Shown in pieces: positions 5,872 through 7,178 of a DNA stretch of 7,178 nucleotides. Positions within the stretch are counted from its first letter, which is position 1. Each line of letters opens with the position of its first letter. Under the pieces are notes generated by a model. That model was not told where the DNA came from, made no database searches, and saw only the letters and a list, made by a program, of their open reading frames with translations. A program made the translations under genes and the position numbers. Source of the stretch: an uncultured Lachnospiraceae bacterium (lineage in GTDB: Bacteria; Bacillota; Clostridia; Lachnospirales; Lachnospiraceae); NCBI GenBank assembly GCA_902783765.1, contig CACZSB010000191.1, positions 1 through 7,178 on the forward strand, in the 5' to 3' direction.

Positions 5872-6561
5872 ATGAAAATACATGGTATTCAAAAGATGAC
5901 GCTGCTGGATTTCCCCGGAAAGCTGGCCTGTACCCTCTTCTTTGGGGGCTGCGATCTGCGCTGTCCCTTTTGCCACAACAGTGATCTGTTGGATATAAAT
6001 GCCCCGGCCCTGATGGAGGAGGAGGAGCTCCTCTCCTTTCTAAAGGGGCGCCGGGGATTGCTGGAGGGAGTCTGCCTTACGGGGGGAGAGCCCCTGATGC
6101 GGCCGGATCTTAAGGAATTGTGCGGAAAAATCAAGGATCTGGGCTTTTTGATCAAGCTGGATACCAACGGCTTTCGGCCCGGGGCCCTGAAGGATCTGAT
6201 ACAGGCGGGACTGGTGGATTATGTGGCCATGGATATCAAAAATGCCCCTGGCCGCTATGGGGAAACCACGGGACGGCCGGGATTGGATCTGGGCCCCTTA
6301 TATGAAAGCATCGAATGGCTGAAAACGGCCCCGGTGGATTATGAGTTTCGCACCACCGCCGTGGCGGAATTCCACGATGACAGTTCTTTTTCGGAAATCG
6401 GAAACCTGATTCAGGGGGCCAGGCGGTATTTTATTCAATGCTTTACGGACCGGGATTCCGTTCTTTCCCCAGGGCTCCATGCCCCCACCCGGGAAGCCCT
6501 GGAGCGCTGGGCCCAGCTGGTTCGGCCCCAGGTGAAAGAGGTGAATTTACGGGGTATATAA
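5872..6561 (+). CDS. nrdG: Anaerobic ribonucleoside-triphosphate reductase activating protein (radical SAM, NrdG2-like)
   Basis: A 229-residue radical SAM enzyme that most resembles the NrdG2-type activases. These enzymes use a [4Fe-4S] cluster and S-adenosylmethionine to make a glycyl radical on the reductase NrdD. The cluster ligands are the CxxxCxxC of GGCDLRCPFCHN (Cys27, Cys31, Cys34). The SAM-binding GGEP follows at 71-74 and KLDTNG at 95-100, all inside one TIM-barrel-like domain with no C-terminal ferredoxin extension. The opening IHGIQKMTLLDFPGKLACTL is typical of this subfamily. The ATG at 5872 has GAGG 6 nt upstream. It lies 233 bp before nrdD and has its own promoter with NrdR-type boxes, rather than the more usual nrdD-nrdG order. 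NrdG2-like proteins sometimes serve other glycyl radical enzymes, but adjacency to nrdD and the shared operator layout argue for NrdD as the target. Confidence 0.88.
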   Translation: MKIHGIQKMTLLDFPGKLACTLFFGGCDLRCPFCHNSDLLDINAPALMEEEELLSFLKGRRGLLEGVCLTGGEPLMRPDLKELCGKIKDLGFLIKLDTNGFRPGALKDLIQAGLVDYVAMDIKNAPGRYGETTGRPGLDLGPLYESIEWLKTAPVDYEFRTTAVAEFHDDSSFSEIGNLIQGARRYFIQCFTDRDSVLSPGLHAPTREALERWAQLVRPQVKEVNLRGI

Positions 6562-6595
6562 AGCTTTTTTAGCCCCCACACTCACCCCGCCCAAA

Positions 6596-6611
6596 ACACA
6601 ATATATAGTAT
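6596..6611 (+). promoter_or_regulatory. NrdR box 1 of nrdD
   Basis: ACACAATATATAGTAT matches the NrdR consensus at nearly every position (only the penultimate base differs). NrdR is the ATP/dATP-sensing zinc-finger/ATP-cone repressor of RNR genes and binds tandem boxes about three helical turns apart. This box lies about 62-77 bp upstream of the predicted start site. Confidence 0.75.
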
Positions 6612-6626
6612 TTATAAAAAATCTTT

Positions 6627-6642
6627 CAACAAGATATTGACA
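6627..6642 (+). promoter_or_regulatory. NrdR box 2 of nrdD, overlapping the -35
   Basis: CAACAAGATATTGACA retains the central half of the consensus and lies exactly 31 bp after box 1, the spacing expected for a NrdR pair. Its right end is the -35 hexamer TTGACA, so occupancy would occlude the promoter. Confidence 0.6.
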
Positions 6643-6666
6643 CTTCTTCCCCGGGCGTGTTATAGT
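6637..6666 (+). promoter_or_regulatory. Promoter of nrdD
   Basis: A perfect TTGACA (6637-6642) and TATAGT (6661-6666) are separated by 18 bp. Transcription should begin near 6672, leaving a leader of about 123 nt. No clear terminator separates nrdG from this promoter, so some read-through from nrdG is possible. Confidence 0.75.
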
Positions 6667-6669
6667 TAC

Positions 6670-6693
6670 ATTGCCTCGCCTCGGCGGGGCAAT
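6670..6693 (+). other. Hairpin at the 5' end of the nrdD mRNA
   Basis: ATTGCCTCGC (6670-6679) pairs with GCGGGGCAAT (6684-6693) over 10 bp, including one G-U pair, around a CTCG loop. It begins at or next to the predicted start site, so it would cap the transcript's 5' end, a position known to protect mRNAs from decay. No U-run follows. Confidence 0.6.
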
Positions 6694-6794
6694 CGCTTCC
6701 CATCCATTCAATAAAACGGTGTCAGGCCGCCCCCGAAAGGGAGTAAAAATGGTCAGCGGAAGCCTTCAATATTCTTCCAAAGGAGCGCAGAAAT
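6694..6794 (+). other. Possibly structured nrdD leader
   Basis: Several short helices are possible: GCTTCC (6695-6700) with GGAAGC (6758-6763), CCATT (6704-6708) with AATGG (6748-6752), and CCC-GAAA-GGG (6732-6741) with a GNRA loop. CCGC (6727-6730) can instead pair with GCGG (6756-6759), which overlaps and excludes the first helix. I do not recognise a known riboswitch class. The nrdD ribosome site AAAGGAG is at 6779-6785. Confidence 0.35.
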
Positions 6795-7178
6795 ATGTAT
6801 CAGGTAGTGAAACGGGACGGTGAAATTGCGGAATTCAACGTCCAGAAGATCAGTGCCGCCATCACCAAGGCTTTCCACGCCCTGGAAAAGCAGTATCACC
6901 CCAGTGTGGTGGATATGCTGGCCCTCCGGGTCACCTCGGAATTCGAGCCCAAAATCAAAGACGGAAAAATATCCGTGGAAGATATTCAGGACTGCGTGGA
7001 AAAGGTGCTTTCGGAGGCGGGTTACACCGATGTGGCCAAGGCTTATATCCTGTACCGCAAGCAGCGGGAAAAGGTTCGCAATGTCAACAAAGCCCTGCTG
7101 AATTACAAAGACCTTGTGAACAATTATCTGAAGATTAACGACTGGCGTGTGAAGGAAAATTCTACTGTAACCTACTCC
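6795..7178 (+). CDS. nrdD: Anaerobic ribonucleoside-triphosphate reductase NrdD (N-terminal part; runs off window)
   Basis: The first 128 codons of the class III ribonucleotide reductase, which reduces NTPs to dNTPs under anoxia using a glycyl radical near its C-terminus (not in view). Residues 3 to about 92 are the ATP-cone, the allosteric activity domain: VVKRDGEIAEFNVQKI opens it, with the helical SVEDIQDCVEKVLSEAGYTD and AKAYILYRKQR segments closing it. Residues 109-128 (NNYLKINDWRVKENSTVTYS) are the characteristic start of the NrdD catalytic domain; the family is usually about 700 residues. AAAGGAG lies 9 nt before the ATG. The presence of an ATP-cone implies dATP inhibition, and the promoter carries a NrdR box pair. 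The activase gene lies just upstream on the same strand. No frameshift is seen in the visible part. Confidence 0.93.
   Translation, partial: MYQVVKRDGEIAEFNVQKISAAITKAFHALEKQYHPSVVDMLALRVTSEFEPKIKDGKISVEDIQDCVEKVLSEAGYTDVAKAYILYRKQREKVRNVNKALLNYKDLVNNYLKINDWRVKENSTVTYS

Noticed and set aside
6551..6577. Possible terminator after nrdG (GGGG, T-run, CCCC)
   Set aside because: Only four outer G-C pairs form; the interior pairs poorly and the T-run is inside the loop rather than after a stem.
1..7178. CRISPR array, tRNA/rRNA genes, insertion sequences or prophage genes
   Set aside because: I looked for regularly spaced repeats, conserved RNA gene motifs, transposase or integrase motifs and terminal repeats and saw none.

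Overview
The window looks like chromosome of a low-to-mid GC anaerobe of the Bacillota, probably a Clostridia-type organism. The evidence is a class III (oxygen-sensitive) ribonucleotide reductase locus, a DivIVA-like coiled-coil protein, strong AGGAGG-type ribosome binding sites and clean sigma-A promoters. The taxonomic call is an inference; no rRNA or other marker gene is present.

Layout. Positions 1-3740 hold five minus-strand genes in a row. In transcription order they are two small paralogous Roadblock/LC7-fold proteins (3378-3740, 2945-3313), a DivIVA-like coiled-coil protein (1760-2782), a tail-anchored protein with two PRC-barrel-like domains (661-1632), and the type IV pilus retraction ATPase PilT (start at 626, running off the left edge). 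Promoters are visible upstream of the first Roadblock gene, the coiled-coil gene and the PRC gene. The last two are embedded in long perfect inverted repeats. Together the genes look like a module for placing or controlling type IV pili, or another polar or cell-surface process; this is inferred from domain content and linkage to pilT.

Positions 3913-5646 (minus strand) encode a 577-residue regulator with two N-terminal helix-turn-helix regions and a large C-terminal part I do not recognise. It is divergent from the plus-strand anaerobic RNR locus: a NrdG-type radical SAM activase (5872-6561) and the ATP-cone start of nrdD (6795 to the right edge). In this pathway NrdG installs the glycyl radical on NrdD, which makes dNTPs without oxygen.

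Regulation is the richest part of the window. Both nrd genes have their own promoter, and each promoter carries a pair of NrdR-box-like palindromes with the same 15-bp gap (31-bp phasing). A third, near-perfect NrdR-type box lies at 3885-3900, upstream of the Roadblock promoter and far from any nrd gene. The nrdD mRNA leader (about 120 nt) can form a 5' hairpin and mutually exclusive helices.
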